A stretch of DNA of 64,000 nt from an uncultured Mollicutes bacterium (GCA_947166335.1 CAMVDS010000001.1:50041-114040); one strand, 5' to 3'. Positions 9,075-20,215 are shown, counted from the stretch's first letter. Notes: generated by a model not told the origin, from the sequence alone. A program made the numbers and translations.

Positions 9075-10682
9075 ATGGAAAAACAAACAAAGTTTATATT
9101 TGTAACTGGTGGAGTAGTATCATCACTTGGAAAAGGTATTGCTGCAGCAAGTATTGGTAGACTTTTAAAAAATAGAGGTCTAAAAGTATTTATGCAAAAG
9201 TTTGATCCATATATTAATATTGATCCAGGTACTATGTCACCTTATCAACATGGCGAAGTATTTGTAACAGATGATGGTGCTGAAACTGATTTGGATTTAG
9301 GACATTATGAAAGATTTATTGATGAAAACTTAAGCAAAAGAAGTAATATTACAACGGGTAAGATTTATCAATCAGTAATCAATAAAGAAAGAAAAGGAGA
9401 ATATCTTGGCGGTACAATACAAGTTATTCCTCATATTACTGATGAAATAAAAAGGCAATTAGTTAAGGCTAAAAACGAATCAGAGGCAGATGTAATTATT
9501 ACAGAAATTGGTGGTACAGTTGGTGATATAGAATCATTACCATTCTTAGAAGCTATTAGACAAGCTAGACGTGATTTTGGTTATGAAAATACAATGTATA
9601 TTCATAATACTTTAGTTCCTTATTTAAGAGCTGCTGATGAAATAAAAACAAAACCTACACAACATTCTGTAAAAGAACTTAGAAGTATAGGTATTCAACC
9701 AGATATTATTATTTTAAGAAGTGAAGTAGATATCACAGATGGCCAAAAAGAGAAAATTGCCTTATTCTGTGATGTTGATAAAGAAGATGTAATAGTTGCT
9801 AAGGATGAAAAGATTTTATTTAATGTAGTAGTAAGCTTACATAAACAAAAAATAGATGATATTATTATTAAACATTTTCATATAGATGCCCCTGAAGCAA
9901 ATATGAGTGAATGGGTTGAATTAATTAATAATATTAAACAATCAAAAGAAGAAATTAATATAGGCTTAGTAGGTAAATATGTTCAATTACATGATGCATA
10001 TTTATCAGTAAGTGAAGCATTAAAAGCCGCAGGTTACTATTACCATAAAAAAGTAGTAGTTAATTATATAGATGCTAATGATGTTAATGATGAAAATGCT
10101 AGTGAAATATTAAAAGATATGGAGGGTATTTTAATTCCTGGCGGATTTGGTAAGCGCGCAGCTGAGGGAAAAATCAGTGCTATTAAGTATGCAAGAATTA
10201 ATAAAATACCACTACTAGGAATTTGTTATGGTATGCAACTAGCATGTATTGAATATGCAAGAAATGTATTTAATCTAAAGGATGCTAATTCAACGGAAAT
10301 TGATCGTGATACATTAAACCCGATTATTTATTTGCTTCCTGATCAATATACAGGAATTAATATGGGTGGAACATTAAGACTTGGTTTATATGATTGTCAT
10401 ATTGATAAATCAAGTAAAACATATGAAGCATATAATAAAGAAGATATTAAAGAACGTCATAGACATAGATATGAGTTTAATAATGAATATTTAAATATAT
10501 TAAGTAAAGACTTAGTATGTGTTGGTAAAAATGAAAAACAAAATTTAGTTGAAATAGTAGAACTAAAGAATCATCCGTTTTTTATATGTTGTCAATTCCA
10601 TCCCGAGTTCTTATCAAGGCCAAATAGGCCACACCCTTTATTTAGGGAGTTTATAAATGCAACAATAAAAGAAAAAAAGTAA
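9075..10682 (+). CDS. pyrG: CTP synthase
   Basis: Aminates UTP to CTP using glutamine. Its 535 residues are the normal length. The N-terminal synthetase domain has the P-loop-like [11 protein letters not shown] and [19 protein letters not shown]. The C-terminal class I amidotransferase domain has the nucleophile Cys in GICYGMQ (usually GICLGMQ) and the His-Glu in CCQFHPEF. As a glutamine consumer it fits the nitrogen operon. It starts four bases after dapL and ends a dozen bases before gltB. Confidence 0.97.
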   Translation: MEKQTKFIFVTGGVVSSLGKGIAAASIGRLLKNRGLKVFMQKFDPYINIDPGTMSPYQHGEVFVTDDGAETDLDLGHYERFIDENLSKRSNITTGKIYQSVINKERKGEYLGGTIQVIPHITDEIKRQLVKAKNESEADVIITEIGGTVGDIESLPFLEAIRQARRDFGYENTMYIHNTLVPYLRAADEIKTKPTQHSVKELRSIGIQPDIIILRSEVDITDGQKEKIALFCDVDKEDVIVAKDEKILFNVVVSLHKQKIDDIIIKHFHIDAPEANMSEWVELINNIKQSKEEINIGLVGKYVQLHDAYLSVSEALKAAGYYYHKKVVVNYIDANDVNDENASEILKDMEGILIPGGFGKRAAEGKISAIKYARINKIPLLGICYGMQLACIEYARNVFNLKDANSTEIDRDTLNPIIYLLPDQYTGINMGGTLRLGLYDCHIDKSSKTYEAYNKEDIKERHRHRYEFNNEYLNILSKDLVCVGKNEKQNLVEIVELKNHPFFICCQFHPEFLSRPNRPHPLFREFINATIKEKK

Positions 10683-10694
10683 GGAGTGGTGTTT

Positions 10695-13600
10695 ATGAAA
10701 TGCCATAATATTGGTTTATATAATCCGTCATATGAACATGATGCTTGTGGTATAGGAGCTATAGCAAGTATAAAAGGTATAAAAACACATAAAACAATTA
10801 AAGATGCACTAAATATTTTAATTCACTTAGAACATAGAGGAGGAACAGGTGCTGAAGATAATTCTGGTGATGGAGCTGGAATTCTAGTTCAAATACCTGA
10901 TAAATTTTATAGAAAAGAAGAACTAGGCTTCATATTACCAAACGAAGGAGAATATGGCGTAGGACAGCTATTTCTATCTAAAAATGAAGAGATTAGAAAT
11001 AAAGAAATTGAATTAATTGATAGTATCTTAGAAAGTGAAAAAATAGAAAAATTAGGCTATAGAAGAGTACCAGTAGATACATATGGAATTGGTGAAACTG
11101 CATTAAAAGCAATGCCATATATGATGCAATTATTTGTTAAAAAACCAGAGGGTATTAATAGTGGTATTGATTTTGAAAGAAAACTATATATAGCTAGAAG
11201 AGTAATCGAAAGAAAAGCTTTAGAATTAGATTATAAATTATATTTCTGTAGTTTTTCTAGTAGAACTATTGTTTATAAAGGTATGCTAGTATCTACACAA
11301 GTTAGAGATTTCTATCTTGATTTAAAAGATACTAAATTTGAAAGTGCTATAGCTTTAGTTCACTCAAGATTTTCTACTAATACATTTCCTTCATGGGATA
11401 GAGCACATCCAAATAGATTCATTTGTCACAATGGTGAAATTAATACTATTAGAGGTAATGTCGATTCTGTACGTGCTAGAGAAGGGTTATTTGAATCTAA
11501 AGTATTTAATGGAGATTTAAAGAAAGTAATTCCTTTAATTCCAAAAGAATCAAGTGATTCAGCTATGTTTGATAACTTCCTAGAATTCTTATATTTAAAT
11601 GGTAGAAGTATGGAAGAAGTTATTATGATGATGATACCTGAACCATGGATGAAAAATGAAGATATGGATTCTGATCTAAAAGCTTTCTATGAATTCCATT
11701 CAACATTTATGGAACCATGGGATGGACCAGCAGCTATTTTATTTACTGATGGTATTAAACTTGGAGCTTCCCTTGATAGAAATGGTCTTAGACCTTCACG
11801 TTATTATGTAACTGATGATGATTATCTAATTTTATTCTCTGAAACAGGAAGCCTACCAATTGAAGAAAAACATGTAACACTTAAAGGTAGACTAGAACCA
11901 GGTAAGATTTTACTTGTTGATACAGAAAAAGGTAGAATTATATCTAATGATGAGATTAAGGAAACTATTTCTAAGAAACAAGATTATAAAGTTTGGAATA
12001 AGAATATCATTTATTTAAATGATTTAAAAAATCCTACAATTGAGCCATTTAGTGGAGATATACATTTCCTACAACATGAATCAAATTATGTACAAGATGA
12101 ATTAATGGAAGGTATTTTACCACTTGCTAAAAATGATAATGAATTAGTAGTATCAATGGGTACTGATATTCCTCTTGCCGTATTAATGAAGAAGGAATTC
12201 AACTTATATCAATTCTTTAAACAAAGATTTGCTCAAGTAACAAACCCACCTATTGACTCTATTAGAGAAGATATAGTTATGAGCTCTAGACTTTATTTAG
12301 GTAGAGAGGGTAATTTACTTAACCCAACAGAAAAGAATGCTCTAAGAGTAGCTATTGATAATCCTATTTTATCTGATGTTGATTTCTATAAGATTAAATC
12401 TTTAGATGAAAATACAGGTATTAAAGTTAAGACTATTTATTTCACTTATGATTACACACAAGAAACAATGAGTGAAGCACTTGATAGAATTTGTAAGGAA
12501 ACTGAAAAAGAAATTGACAATGGTGCATCAATTATTATTCTTTCTGATAAAGCAGAAGGTATAAAGATTCCATCATTATTAGCTTCTAGCGGAGTTCATC
12601 AATATTTAACTAAGGTATCTAAGCGAACTCATATTTCCTTAGTATTAGAGGCTGCTGAACCAAGAGAAATCCATCATTATGCTTGCTTAATTGGTTATGG
12701 TGTAACAGCTATTTATCCATACTTAGTATATGAAACAATTAAAGAATATAAAAATAGAGGCTTTATTAAACTTGATTTAGATGTTGCTTTAAATAATTAT
12801 AGACATGCAACATTAAAAGCATTATATAAGATTATCTCTAAGATGGGTATTTCAACTATTCAATCATATAATGGTGCCCAAATATTTGAATCAATTGGCT
12901 TAAGTGATGAACTTGTAGATAAGTACTTCACAAATACACCAAATCCTATTAGTGGCATTGGTATTGATGTAATAGAAGAAAATGCAATAAAGCTTTATAA
13001 TAAGGCAAAATCTAGAGATGATGATACTCTAGATTCTATTGGCCTACATAAGTTTAGAAAGAATGGACATGACCACTTATATGATCCACTATCTATCTTC
13101 TATTTACAGTCATCATGTAGAAGTGGTAACTATAATGAATATAAAAAATTCACTGATTTAATCAACTCTAAATGTAATAATATTAGAAACACATTTAAGT
13201 TAGATTATAGTCATCCTATTTCACTTGATGAAGTAGAAAGTGTTGATGAAATTGTTAAACGTTTCAAAACTGGAGCAATGAGCTATGGATCTATTTCTAA
13301 GGAAGCTCATGAATGTATGGCTATTGCGATGAATAGACTTGGCGCAAAAAGTAACACAGGTGAAGGTGGAGAAGAACGTGAAAGATATTACCATGAAAAT
13401 GGTGAAGAAAACAGATGTTCAAAGATTAAACAAGTAGCATCAGGTAGATTTGGTGTAACTATTGAATATTTAACAAATTCAATTGAAATTCAAATCAAGA
13501 TGGCTCAAGGAGCTAAACCAGGTGAAGGTGGACAATTACCTGGGCCAAAAGTCTTCCCTTGGATAGCTAAAGCAAGACATTCAACTCCTGGTGTTTCATT

Positions 13601-15167
13601 AATATCACCACCACCACATCATGATATTTATTCAATTGAAGATTTAGCACAGTTAATCTATGACTTAAAGAATGCTAATAGACATGCTAGGATTTCAGTT
13701 AAACTAGTTTCTGAATCAGGAATAGGTACAATTGCTGCTGGTGTTGTTAAAGCAGGAGCTAATACTATTTTAATTTCAGGTTATGATGGTGGTACAGGAG
13801 CTAGCCCTCGTACATCAATTAATAATGCTGGTATTCCTTGGGAAATAGGCCTATCAGAAACTCATCAAACATTAGTTTTAAATGGTTTAAGAGATAGAGT
13901 AAGAATTGAAACTGATGGAAAACTTCTTACTGGTCGTGATTTAGCTATAGCTATTTTACTTGGTGCTGAAGAGTTTGGATTTGCTACAGGACCACTTGTA
14001 GCTATGGGCTGTGTAATGATGAGAGTATGCAACATGAATACATGTCCTGTAGGTATTGCTACACAAAACGAAGAACTTAGAAAAAAGTTTGCTGGTAAGC
14101 CAGAATATGTAATGAATTTCATGAGATTTATTGCAGCTGAATTACGTGAAGAAATGGCTTTACTAGGCTTTAAATCAATTGATGACATGGTTGGACATAC
14201 TGAATTAATTAGTGTTAAAGATGAATTCAAAGGTAAGCTTGATTTATCTAAATTATTATTCAATGCTAAAGTAGTTAATAGAAGTGATAGAGTATTCAAA
14301 AACTATAAGAAGATTGATTTAGACAATACTCTTGATAGTAGAATATTATTACCATTATGTTATGAATCTATTAAATATCAAAGCAAGAAAAATATTGATT
14401 TAGAAATATCTAATGTAAATAGAACTTTAGGAACAATTCTTTCAAATGAAATTACTAAGGTTTATAAAGATCAAGGCTTAGATGAAGATACAATTACTAT
14501 TAATGCAACTGGTAATGCAGGTAACTCTTTTGGAGCATTCATGACTAAGGGTGTGACAATTAATGTTATAGGCGATGCAAACGATTATTTTGGTAAAGGC
14601 TTATCTGGTGGTAAGTTATCAATTAGAACAAACAAGGAACATACATTTGATGTAGAAAAGAATATCATTTGCGGTAACGTATGTTTATATGGTGCTACAA
14701 GTGGTGAATGTTATTTAGATGGTGTATGTGGTGAAAGATTTGCTGTAAGAAATAGTGGGGCAAAAGTAGTTTCACTAGGTTGTGGTTTACATGGCTGTGA
14801 ATACATGACTGGTGGTGTTGCATTAGTACTTGGTAATGTAGGTAGAAACTTTGCTGCTGGTATGAGTGGTGGAGTCGCATATATTTATGGAAAGAATAAT
14901 ATCAAACAAGTTAATACAGAATTAGTAAAAATACTACCACTTGATAATGATGATATTAAAGAAGTAAAAGAATTAATGAATAACCACATTAAATATACTG
15001 AAAGTAAGTATGTAGAAAATATTTTAAACAACTTTAATAGTGATGATTTCTTTAAGATTCTTCCAAATGATTATGCTATTATAAAGAAATTAATATTAGA
15101 ATTTGAAAATAAGGGAAGCGTAAATCCACAATTAGACGCCTTCAATAAATTCTTGGAGGTGAAATAA
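10695..15167 (+). CDS. gltB: Glutamate synthase, large subunit
   Basis: With GltD it converts 2-oxoglutarate and glutamine to two glutamates. A short propeptide precedes the catalytic Cys (YEHDACGIG) of the N-terminal class II amidotransferase domain (to about residue 420). The FMN/synthase domain (about 800-1190) holds the 3Fe-4S cysteines in CNMNTCPVGIATQ, and the C-terminal GXGXG beta-helix domain ends in GLHGCEYMTGG. About 1490 residues is normal. The ATG at 10695 is seven bases after AAGGAG; GTG at 10686 overlaps that site and is rejected. The stop codon overlaps the gltD start. Confidence 0.96.
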   Translation: MKCHNIGLYNPSYEHDACGIGAIASIKGIKTHKTIKDALNILIHLEHRGGTGAEDNSGDGAGILVQIPDKFYRKEELGFILPNEGEYGVGQLFLSKNEEIRNKEIELIDSILESEKIEKLGYRRVPVDTYGIGETALKAMPYMMQLFVKKPEGINSGIDFERKLYIARRVIERKALELDYKLYFCSFSSRTIVYKGMLVSTQVRDFYLDLKDTKFESAIALVHSRFSTNTFPSWDRAHPNRFICHNGEINTIRGNVDSVRAREGLFESKVFNGDLKKVIPLIPKESSDSAMFDNFLEFLYLNGRSMEEVIMMMIPEPWMKNEDMDSDLKAFYEFHSTFMEPWDGPAAILFTDGIKLGASLDRNGLRPSRYYVTDDDYLILFSETGSLPIEEKHVTLKGRLEPGKILLVDTEKGRIISNDEIKETISKKQDYKVWNKNIIYLNDLKNPTIEPFSGDIHFLQHESNYVQDELMEGILPLAKNDNELVVSMGTDIPLAVLMKKEFNLYQFFKQRFAQVTNPPIDSIREDIVMSSRLYLGREGNLLNPTEKNALRVAIDNPILSDVDFYKIKSLDENTGIKVKTIYFTYDYTQETMSEALDRICKETEKEIDNGASIIILSDKAEGIKIPSLLASSGVHQYLTKVSKRTHISLVLEAAEPREIHHYACLIGYGVTAIYPYLVYETIKEYKNRGFIKLDLDVALNNYRHATLKALYKIISKMGISTIQSYNGAQIFESIGLSDELVDKYFTNTPNPISGIGIDVIEENAIKLYNKAKSRDDDTLDSIGLHKFRKNGHDHLYDPLSIFYLQSSCRSGNYNEYKKFTDLINSKCNNIRNTFKLDYSHPISLDEVESVDEIVKRFKTGAMSYGSISKEAHECMAIAMNRLGAKSNTGEGGEERERYYHENGEENRCSKIKQVASGRFGVTIEYLTNSIEIQIKMAQGAKPGEGGQLPGPKVFPWIAKARHSTPGVSLISPPPHHDIYSIEDLAQLIYDLKNANRHARISVKLVSESGIGTIAAGVVKAGANTILISGYDGGTGASPRTSINNAGIPWEIGLSETHQTLVLNGLRDRVRIETDGKLLTGRDLAIAILLGAEEFGFATGPLVAMGCVMMRVCNMNTCPVGIATQNEELRKKFAGKPEYVMNFMRFIAAELREEMALLGFKSIDDMVGHTELISVKDEFKGKLDLSKLLFNAKVVNRSDRVFKNYKKIDLDNTLDSRILLPLCYESIKYQSKKNIDLEISNVNRTLGTILSNEITKVYKDQGLDEDTITINATGNAGNSFGAFMTKGVTINVIGDANDYFGKGLSGGKLSIRTNKEHTFDVEKNIICGNVCLYGATSGECYLDGVCGERFAVRNSGAKVVSLGCGLHGCEYMTGGVALVLGNVGRNFAAGMSGGVAYIYGKNNIKQVNTELVKILPLDNDDIKEVKELMNNHIKYTESKYVENILNNFNSDDFFKILPNDYAIIKKLILEFENKGSVNPQLDAFNKFLEVK

Positions 15168-16588
15168 TGGGTAAGCCAACTGGATTTATGGAATTTGATA
15201 GATTAGATAAAAAAGAAATAGATATCAAAGAAAGAATAAAAAACTTTAATGATTTTCATATTCCTTTTGATTTAGATACACAAAAACAACAAGCAAGTCG
15301 TTGTATGAACTGTGGTATACCTTTCTGTCAATCCGCAATGACAATTAATAATAGAAAGGTAGGTTGTCCTCTATCTAATCTTATTCCTGAAACAAATGAT
15401 TTAATTTATTTAGGATTATATCACGAAGCATATAAGCGTCTTGAAAAGACAGCTCCTTTCCCTGAATTTACTGGTAATGTGTGTCCTGCACTATGTGAAG
15501 CATGTTGTACATGTAGTATAAAAGGGAAGTCTGTTGGCGTAAAAGCTAATGAATTATTCTTAATAGAAGAAGCATTTCAAAACGGCTGGATTAAGCCAAA
15601 AACTGATATTTTAAGAAATGGCAAAAAAGTTACTGTAATAGGATCAGGGCCTTCAGGATTATCATGTGCAAAGCAGCTTAATTATGCAGGCTTTGATGTT
15701 ACGGTATTTGAAAAAAATGATAGAATTGGTGGCCTATTAATGTATGGCATTCCTAATATGAAAATAGAAAAACAAATCATTGATAGAAGAGTTAATCTTC
15801 TTAAAAATGAAGGAATAAAATTTGTAACTAACACTAAAATAGGAACTGATGTACCAATTAATGAAATATTAGAAAGTTATGATGAAGTAGTACTCGCTTG
15901 TGGTACATCTAAGGCTAGACCGCTTGTATGTAATGGAAGTGATTCTAAAGGCGTAGTATATGCTGTTGATTTCTTAAAAGAAACTACTAAAAACTTATTA
16001 GATAAAAAAGCTTTTACTTATAATTTGAAGGATAAGAAAGTAATAATTTTAGGCGGTGGTGATACCGCAAATGATTGCTGTGGTACAGCAGCTAGAGAAG
16101 GCGCATCATCTATAACTGAAATAGAAATTACTGATGAACCACCTAAAGAAAACACAGTTCCTTGGCCTAACTATCCAAACAAAAAGAAGACCGATTATGG
16201 TGTTAGTGAAGCTAACTATCTTATGAATAAAGACATTAGAATATATAACACTACAATCGATGAAGTAGTTAGTGAAAAAGGAATTATTAAAGGTGTATAC
16301 ATTAAAAAGGTAAAATTTGAAAAAGGAAAGTTTGTTGATATTCCTAATACAAGAGAGTATCTTGATTGTGATTATCTAATAATATGTATGGGCTTTTTAG
16401 GCACTAGCGAAGAAGATGCAGCAAGTTATAATATGACTATGAACAGAAATAGATTTAATCTAAATAACTTTAGATATAATGAAAAAATAAGTGTTTGTGG
16501 TGATATGAAAAACGGACAATCACTCGTAGTAGTTGCTATTAAAGATGGTCTAGATTGTGCAAATGAAATAATTAAGAAATACAAATAA
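15167..16588 (+). CDS. gltD: Glutamate synthase, small (NADPH/FAD) subunit
   Basis: Passes electrons from NAD(P)H through FAD and 4Fe-4S clusters to GltB. The N-terminal cysteine clusters (CMNCGIPFC, CPALCEACC) are followed by the FAD fold GSGPSGLSCAKQLNYAGF and an NADPH fold (ILGGGDTANDC). 473 residues is typical. The start ATG shares its A with the gltB stop codon (TAATG), indicating coupled translation of equimolar subunits. It is the last gene of the nitrogen operon, followed by a terminator. Confidence 0.96.
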   Translation: MGKPTGFMEFDRLDKKEIDIKERIKNFNDFHIPFDLDTQKQQASRCMNCGIPFCQSAMTINNRKVGCPLSNLIPETNDLIYLGLYHEAYKRLEKTAPFPEFTGNVCPALCEACCTCSIKGKSVGVKANELFLIEEAFQNGWIKPKTDILRNGKKVTVIGSGPSGLSCAKQLNYAGFDVTVFEKNDRIGGLLMYGIPNMKIEKQIIDRRVNLLKNEGIKFVTNTKIGTDVPINEILESYDEVVLACGTSKARPLVCNGSDSKGVVYAVDFLKETTKNLLDKKAFTYNLKDKKVIILGGGDTANDCCGTAAREGASSITEIEITDEPPKENTVPWPNYPNKKKTDYGVSEANYLMNKDIRIYNTTIDEVVSEKGIIKGVYIKKVKFEKGKFVDIPNTREYLDCDYLIICMGFLGTSEEDAASYNMTMNRNRFNLNNFRYNEKISVCGDMKNGQSLVVVAIKDGLDCANEIIKKYK

Positions 16589-16590
16589 AA

Positions 16591-16612
16591 GGGCTACAAA
16601 AAGCCCTTTTTT
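16591..16612 (+). terminator. Terminator of the nitrogen operon
   Basis: GGGCT and AGCCC arms with a five-base loop followed by six T, two bases after the gltD stop codon. Confidence 0.85.
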
Positions 16613-16835
16613 GTTACCTTTCCCATTTGGAAGAACTCGGGTGTTTTTTGCCAATGTTCTTTCTTTTACTAATTCTTTGTCATTGTAGATTCCCTCTTTT
16701 TGATTTAACTCGATACCCAACAGCTATAACTACTTCCAAATTATAAAGGGGTACATCCTTATCTGAAAAAGGAAAGTGCGTTTTTCGCACATTGCTTTTT
16801 TCTTCTAATTCCAATTCTTCAAAAATGTTCTTAAT
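16613..16835 (-). pseudogene. Decayed RhuM-like gene fragments
   Basis: Read on the minus strand, broken frames give NIFEELELEEK, then SDKDVPLYNLEVVIAVGY followed by RVKSKRG, and then, after a one-base shift, IYNDKELVKERTLAKN followed by TRVLPNGKG. RhuM-family (virulence/Fic-associated) proteins carry the order NIF/IYN-x-x-EL then YNLD-II-VGYRVKS. The two pieces look like the end of one copy joined to the start of another. There is no start codon, and frameshifts interrupt it. The rest of the 16589-17016 gap is AT-rich with promoter-like TATAAT text near 16974. No other gene is seen there. Confidence 0.5.
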
Positions 16836-17016
16836 GTGTGTTTAATATCATTATTTTTTGGAAGACTAATGATACATAATATACTTATAATGTTTATAAA
16901 TTGTCAAATGTACCCTTTATTTGCTTTGCGTTTTCATAGTTTTTGTATATTAATATTTATTATTATATAGTGATATAATATAATAAATAGTGTTGGCTTA
17001 AATTAGAGGTGATAAT

Positions 17017-18102
17017 ATGAGTAAACTAGATGACGCAAGACTTAAAATAAATGAAATAGATAAAGAAATGGCTAAACTTTTTGAATCAAGAATGGAAGCT
17101 AGCCATGCTGTTGCGGAATATAAAAAAGAAAACGGCTTATCTATAGAAGATAGTAAAAGAGAAGATGAAATCATTAAGAAAAACAGTGAATATATTAATA
17201 GTGATGAAATCAAAGAATATTATGTCTCTTTTATTAAAGAAGTTTTAAATGAATCTAAAAAGTATCAAGCTAGATTAATTAAAGGCTTAAAGGTTGCTTA
17301 TACTGGTGTACCAGGTGCATTTGCTTATATTGCTGCTAAAAGAATGTATCCAACCGCATCATTTCATGCTTACCCTGATTTTGCTAAAGCATATAATTCA
17401 GTAATAAATGGAGTATGTGATGTTGTAGTATTACCTATTGAAAACTCTACAGCTGGAGATGTTGGTAATGTTATTGATCTAATATTTGAAGGTAATTTAT
17501 ATATTAATCAAGTATTATCTGTAGATATCCAACAAAACTTACTTGCGGTAAAAGGTGCTACAAAAGATTCTATTAAAGTAGTTTATTCACATCCACAAGC
17601 TCTAGCACAATCATCAGATTTTATTAAGGAACATAGCTATGAAGAAATAGAATGTGTTAATACAGCTGTTGCAGCTAAGATGGTTAGTGAGAAAAATGAT
17701 AAAACAATTGCTGCTATCGCAAGTTTAGAAACTGCTAATTTATACAACTTAGAAATCATAGAAAAAAATATTAATCAAAATAAAAATAATTCAACACGTT
17801 TTGCATGCTTCTCTAGAAGTTTAAACAAAAATGTTGAATCAAAAGGAGATACAAACTTTATAGTAGTATTTACTGTAAGTAATGAGGCAGGTAGCCTTGC
17901 TAAAGCATTAAATATCATTAGTTCTAATGGCTTTAATATGAGAAACTTACGTAGTAGACCAATGAAGAACTCTATGTGGAAATATTATTTCTATGTAGAA
18001 ATTGAAGGAAATGTCTTTAGTGAAGCTGGTTCAGACTTATTAATTCAATTAAAGACAGTATGTGATGACTTAAAATTAGTAGGTACTTATAAAATAAGCT
18101 AG
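17017..18102 (+). CDS. pheA: Bifunctional chorismate mutase / prephenate dehydratase
   Basis: Two steps from chorismate to phenylpyruvate. Residues 1-88 are an AroQ-type helical chorismate mutase (LDDARLKINEIDKEMAKLFE). Residues about 93-270 are the dehydratase (VAYTGVPGAFAYIAA, PIENSTAGDVGNV, and the TRF motif in NNSTRFACF). Residues about 281-355 are an ACT domain with a GSLAKAL segment and SRP, which normally binds phenylalanine for feedback inhibition. Its 361 residues match the P-protein family. It is the first gene of a nine-gene aromatic operon. I found no T-box or leader peptide, so control may be mainly allosteric. Confidence 0.95.
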   Translation: MSKLDDARLKINEIDKEMAKLFESRMEASHAVAEYKKENGLSIEDSKREDEIIKKNSEYINSDEIKEYYVSFIKEVLNESKKYQARLIKGLKVAYTGVPGAFAYIAAKRMYPTASFHAYPDFAKAYNSVINGVCDVVVLPIENSTAGDVGNVIDLIFEGNLYINQVLSVDIQQNLLAVKGATKDSIKVVYSHPQALAQSSDFIKEHSYEEIECVNTAVAAKMVSEKNDKTIAAIASLETANLYNLEIIEKNINQNKNNSTRFACFSRSLNKNVESKGDTNFIVVFTVSNEAGSLAKALNIISSNGFNMRNLRSRPMKNSMWKYYFYVEIEGNVFSEAGSDLLIQLKTVCDDLKLVGTYKIS

Positions 18103-18113
18103 GAGGGATAATT

Positions 18114-19118
18114 ATGAAGCTTAATGTAATATCAAAAACAAAAGATATTAATTATCCAATTATAATTGAAAGAAACGCTTTAAATAAAGTTAATGAATAC
18201 TTTAGCTTAGATAATAAAAAAGTATTAATTATTACTGATGATGGAGTACCTAAAAAGTATTTAGAAACTTTAGAAAATAAAATTGATAATTCTTATACTT
18301 ATGTAATTAAACAAGGAGAAGCGTCTAAAAACTTTGATAATTATAAAGCAATTTTAGAATTTATGGTTAAAAATAAATTCACTAGAACAGATGTTGTTAT
18401 TGCTTTAGGTGGTGGAGTAGTAGGAGATTTATCTGGTTTTGTTTCAGGAAGTTATATGAGAGGAATAACTTTCTATAATATACCTACAACACTACTTTCT
18501 CAAGTCGATTCATCAATTGGTGGAAAATGCGCAATTGACTTTTTAGGTGTTAAAAATAATATTGGTTGTTTTAATTCGCCTTCATGTGTTTTAATAGATC
18601 CAAATACCTTAGATACACTTGATGATAGGCAAAAAAACGCAGGCCTTGCTGAAGTTATTAAAATGGCTTTAACATCCAATAAAGAATTATTTGATTATAT
18701 CTTAAATAATGATGCTTTTAGTAATATTGAATATGTTATTAAAGAAGCTTTAGAAATAAAAAAACATGTAGTAGAAGTAGACCCATTTGAAGAGAATTTA
18801 AGAAAAGTATTAAATTTTGGTCATACTATAGGTCATGCTATAGAGTCCCTATCAAATGGAAGTCTATTACACGGTGAATGTGTAGCTTTAGGAATGACTT
18901 ATATGATAGATGAATCAATTAAAAGCGCCTTAATAGAGGCATTATCTAAATATAATCTACCAACAAATACAAATATAGATATTGAAAAAATAATAGATTT
19001 AATTAAAGTAGACAAGAAGGCTAGTGGTGATATGGTTAGTATTGTTTATGTTAATAAAATAGGAAGTTTTGAATTTAGAAAAATAAAAATTGATGAATTA
19101 AAAGAATACCTTAAATAG
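18114..19118 (+). CDS. aroB: 3-Dehydroquinate synthase
   Basis: Second step of the shikimate pathway: DAHP to 3-dehydroquinate, using NAD and a divalent metal. The NAD-binding GGGVVGDLSGFVSGSYMRG, the block IPTTLLSQVDSSIGGK, and the metal ligands (AGLAEVIKM, NFGHTIGHAIE, LLHGECVALGM) are all present. 334 residues is slightly short but typical for Firmicutes. An AGGAGG site precedes the ATG, 11 bases after pheA. Confidence 0.96.
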   Translation: MKLNVISKTKDINYPIIIERNALNKVNEYFSLDNKKVLIITDDGVPKKYLETLENKIDNSYTYVIKQGEASKNFDNYKAILEFMVKNKFTRTDVVIALGGGVVGDLSGFVSGSYMRGITFYNIPTTLLSQVDSSIGGKCAIDFLGVKNNIGCFNSPSCVLIDPNTLDTLDDRQKNAGLAEVIKMALTSNKELFDYILNNDAFSNIEYVIKEALEIKKHVVEVDPFEENLRKVLNFGHTIGHAIESLSNGSLLHGECVALGMTYMIDESIKSALIEALSKYNLPTNTNIDIEKIIDLIKVDKKASGDMVSIVYVNKIGSFEFRKIKIDELKEYLK

Positions 19119-19129
19119 GAGGTGTAATT

Positions 19130-20215
19130 ATGAAAAATATACTTGGAGATAATGTTACTCTAACACTTTTTGGTGAATCCCATGGTGAAGCTATTGGGGC
19201 TGTTTTAGACGGTCTTGGTGCTGGAATAAAAATCGATTATGATTTTATTGATTTATTGCTTTCTAAACGTAGACCTAATGGTAAAACAGATACAACAAGA
19301 ATTGAAAAAGATAATTATAAAATCATTAGTGGTGTATTTAATGGTTATTCTACAGGTGCACCTATTACTATCATTATTCCAAATGAAAATGTTAATAGTA
19401 ATTGTTATAGTGAACTTGAAAGTGTTGCTAGACCAAGTCATGCAGATTATGTTGCTTATGAAAAATATAAGGGATACTCTGATTATAGAGGTGGAGGACA
19501 TTTTTCGGGACGTATTACTGCCCCTATTGTTGCTCTAGGTGCTATATGCTTAAAAGCACTTAATGATAAAGGTATAAAAATAGGTACACATATTTATAAA
19601 TGTGGAAGTGTAGTTGATAAAGAATTTAGTGATTACAATAAGGAAATAGATTTAGTTAATAATAAAGATATTCCTCTAATTAATAACTTAGAAGAAGAAC
19701 TGGAAAAAGAAATACTAAATGCCAAAGAAAATAAGGATTCTATTGGTGGAATCATTGAAACATCGATTATTAACTTACCAATAGGTTTAGGTGATCCATG
19801 GTTCTCTAGCGTTGAAGGTAAAATAAGTAATAGTTGTTTTTCAATAGGTGGAGTTAAAGGAATAGAATTTGGTAGAGGCTTTGGCTTTAGTGAAGGCTTT
19901 GGTAGTAATTTAAATGATGAGTTTTATATCGATAATGGCCAAATAAAGACAAAAACTAACAATAATGGTGGAATAAATGGTGGTATAACTAATGGTATGC
20001 CAGTTACATTTAAATGTGCTATTAAGCCTACTCCATCAATTGGTTTAAAACAAAATACTGTTAATTTTAAAGAAAATAAAGAAGTTGAACTAGAAATAAA
20101 AGGAAGACACGATCCAGCAATCATAAGAAGAATCTGTATAGTAATTACGGCTATAACTGCGATTACTATATGCGATTTATTAATTACTAAATTTGGTGAG
20201 GATTATTTCAAATAA
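19130..20215 (+). CDS. aroC: Chorismate synthase
   Basis: Last common step, 5-enolpyruvylshikimate-3-phosphate to chorismate, needing reduced FMN. The family start TLFGESHGEAIGAVLDG, SKRRPNGKTDTTR, the block YRGGGHFSGRITAP and the C-terminal GRHDPAIIRR are intact. 361 residues is normal. It follows aroB with an AGGAGGT site, and its TAA stop shares an A with the next gene's ATG. Confidence 0.96.
   Translation: MKNILGDNVTLTLFGESHGEAIGAVLDGLGAGIKIDYDFIDLLLSKRRPNGKTDTTRIEKDNYKIISGVFNGYSTGAPITIIIPNENVNSNCYSELESVARPSHADYVAYEKYKGYSDYRGGGHFSGRITAPIVALGAICLKALNDKGIKIGTHIYKCGSVVDKEFSDYNKEIDLVNNKDIPLINNLEEELEKEILNAKENKDSIGGIIETSIINLPIGLGDPWFSSVEGKISNSCFSIGGVKGIEFGRGFGFSEGFGSNLNDEFYIDNGQIKTKTNNNGGINGGITNGMPVTFKCAIKPTPSIGLKQNTVNFKENKEVELEIKGRHDPAIIRRICIVITAITAITICDLLITKFGEDYFK

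Noticed and set aside
16840..17016. T-box or aromatic leader peptide before pheA
   Set aside because: No T-box consensus, no specifier-like stem, no terminator, and no Phe/Tyr/Trp-rich short frame were found; only an AT-rich promoter-like stretch.
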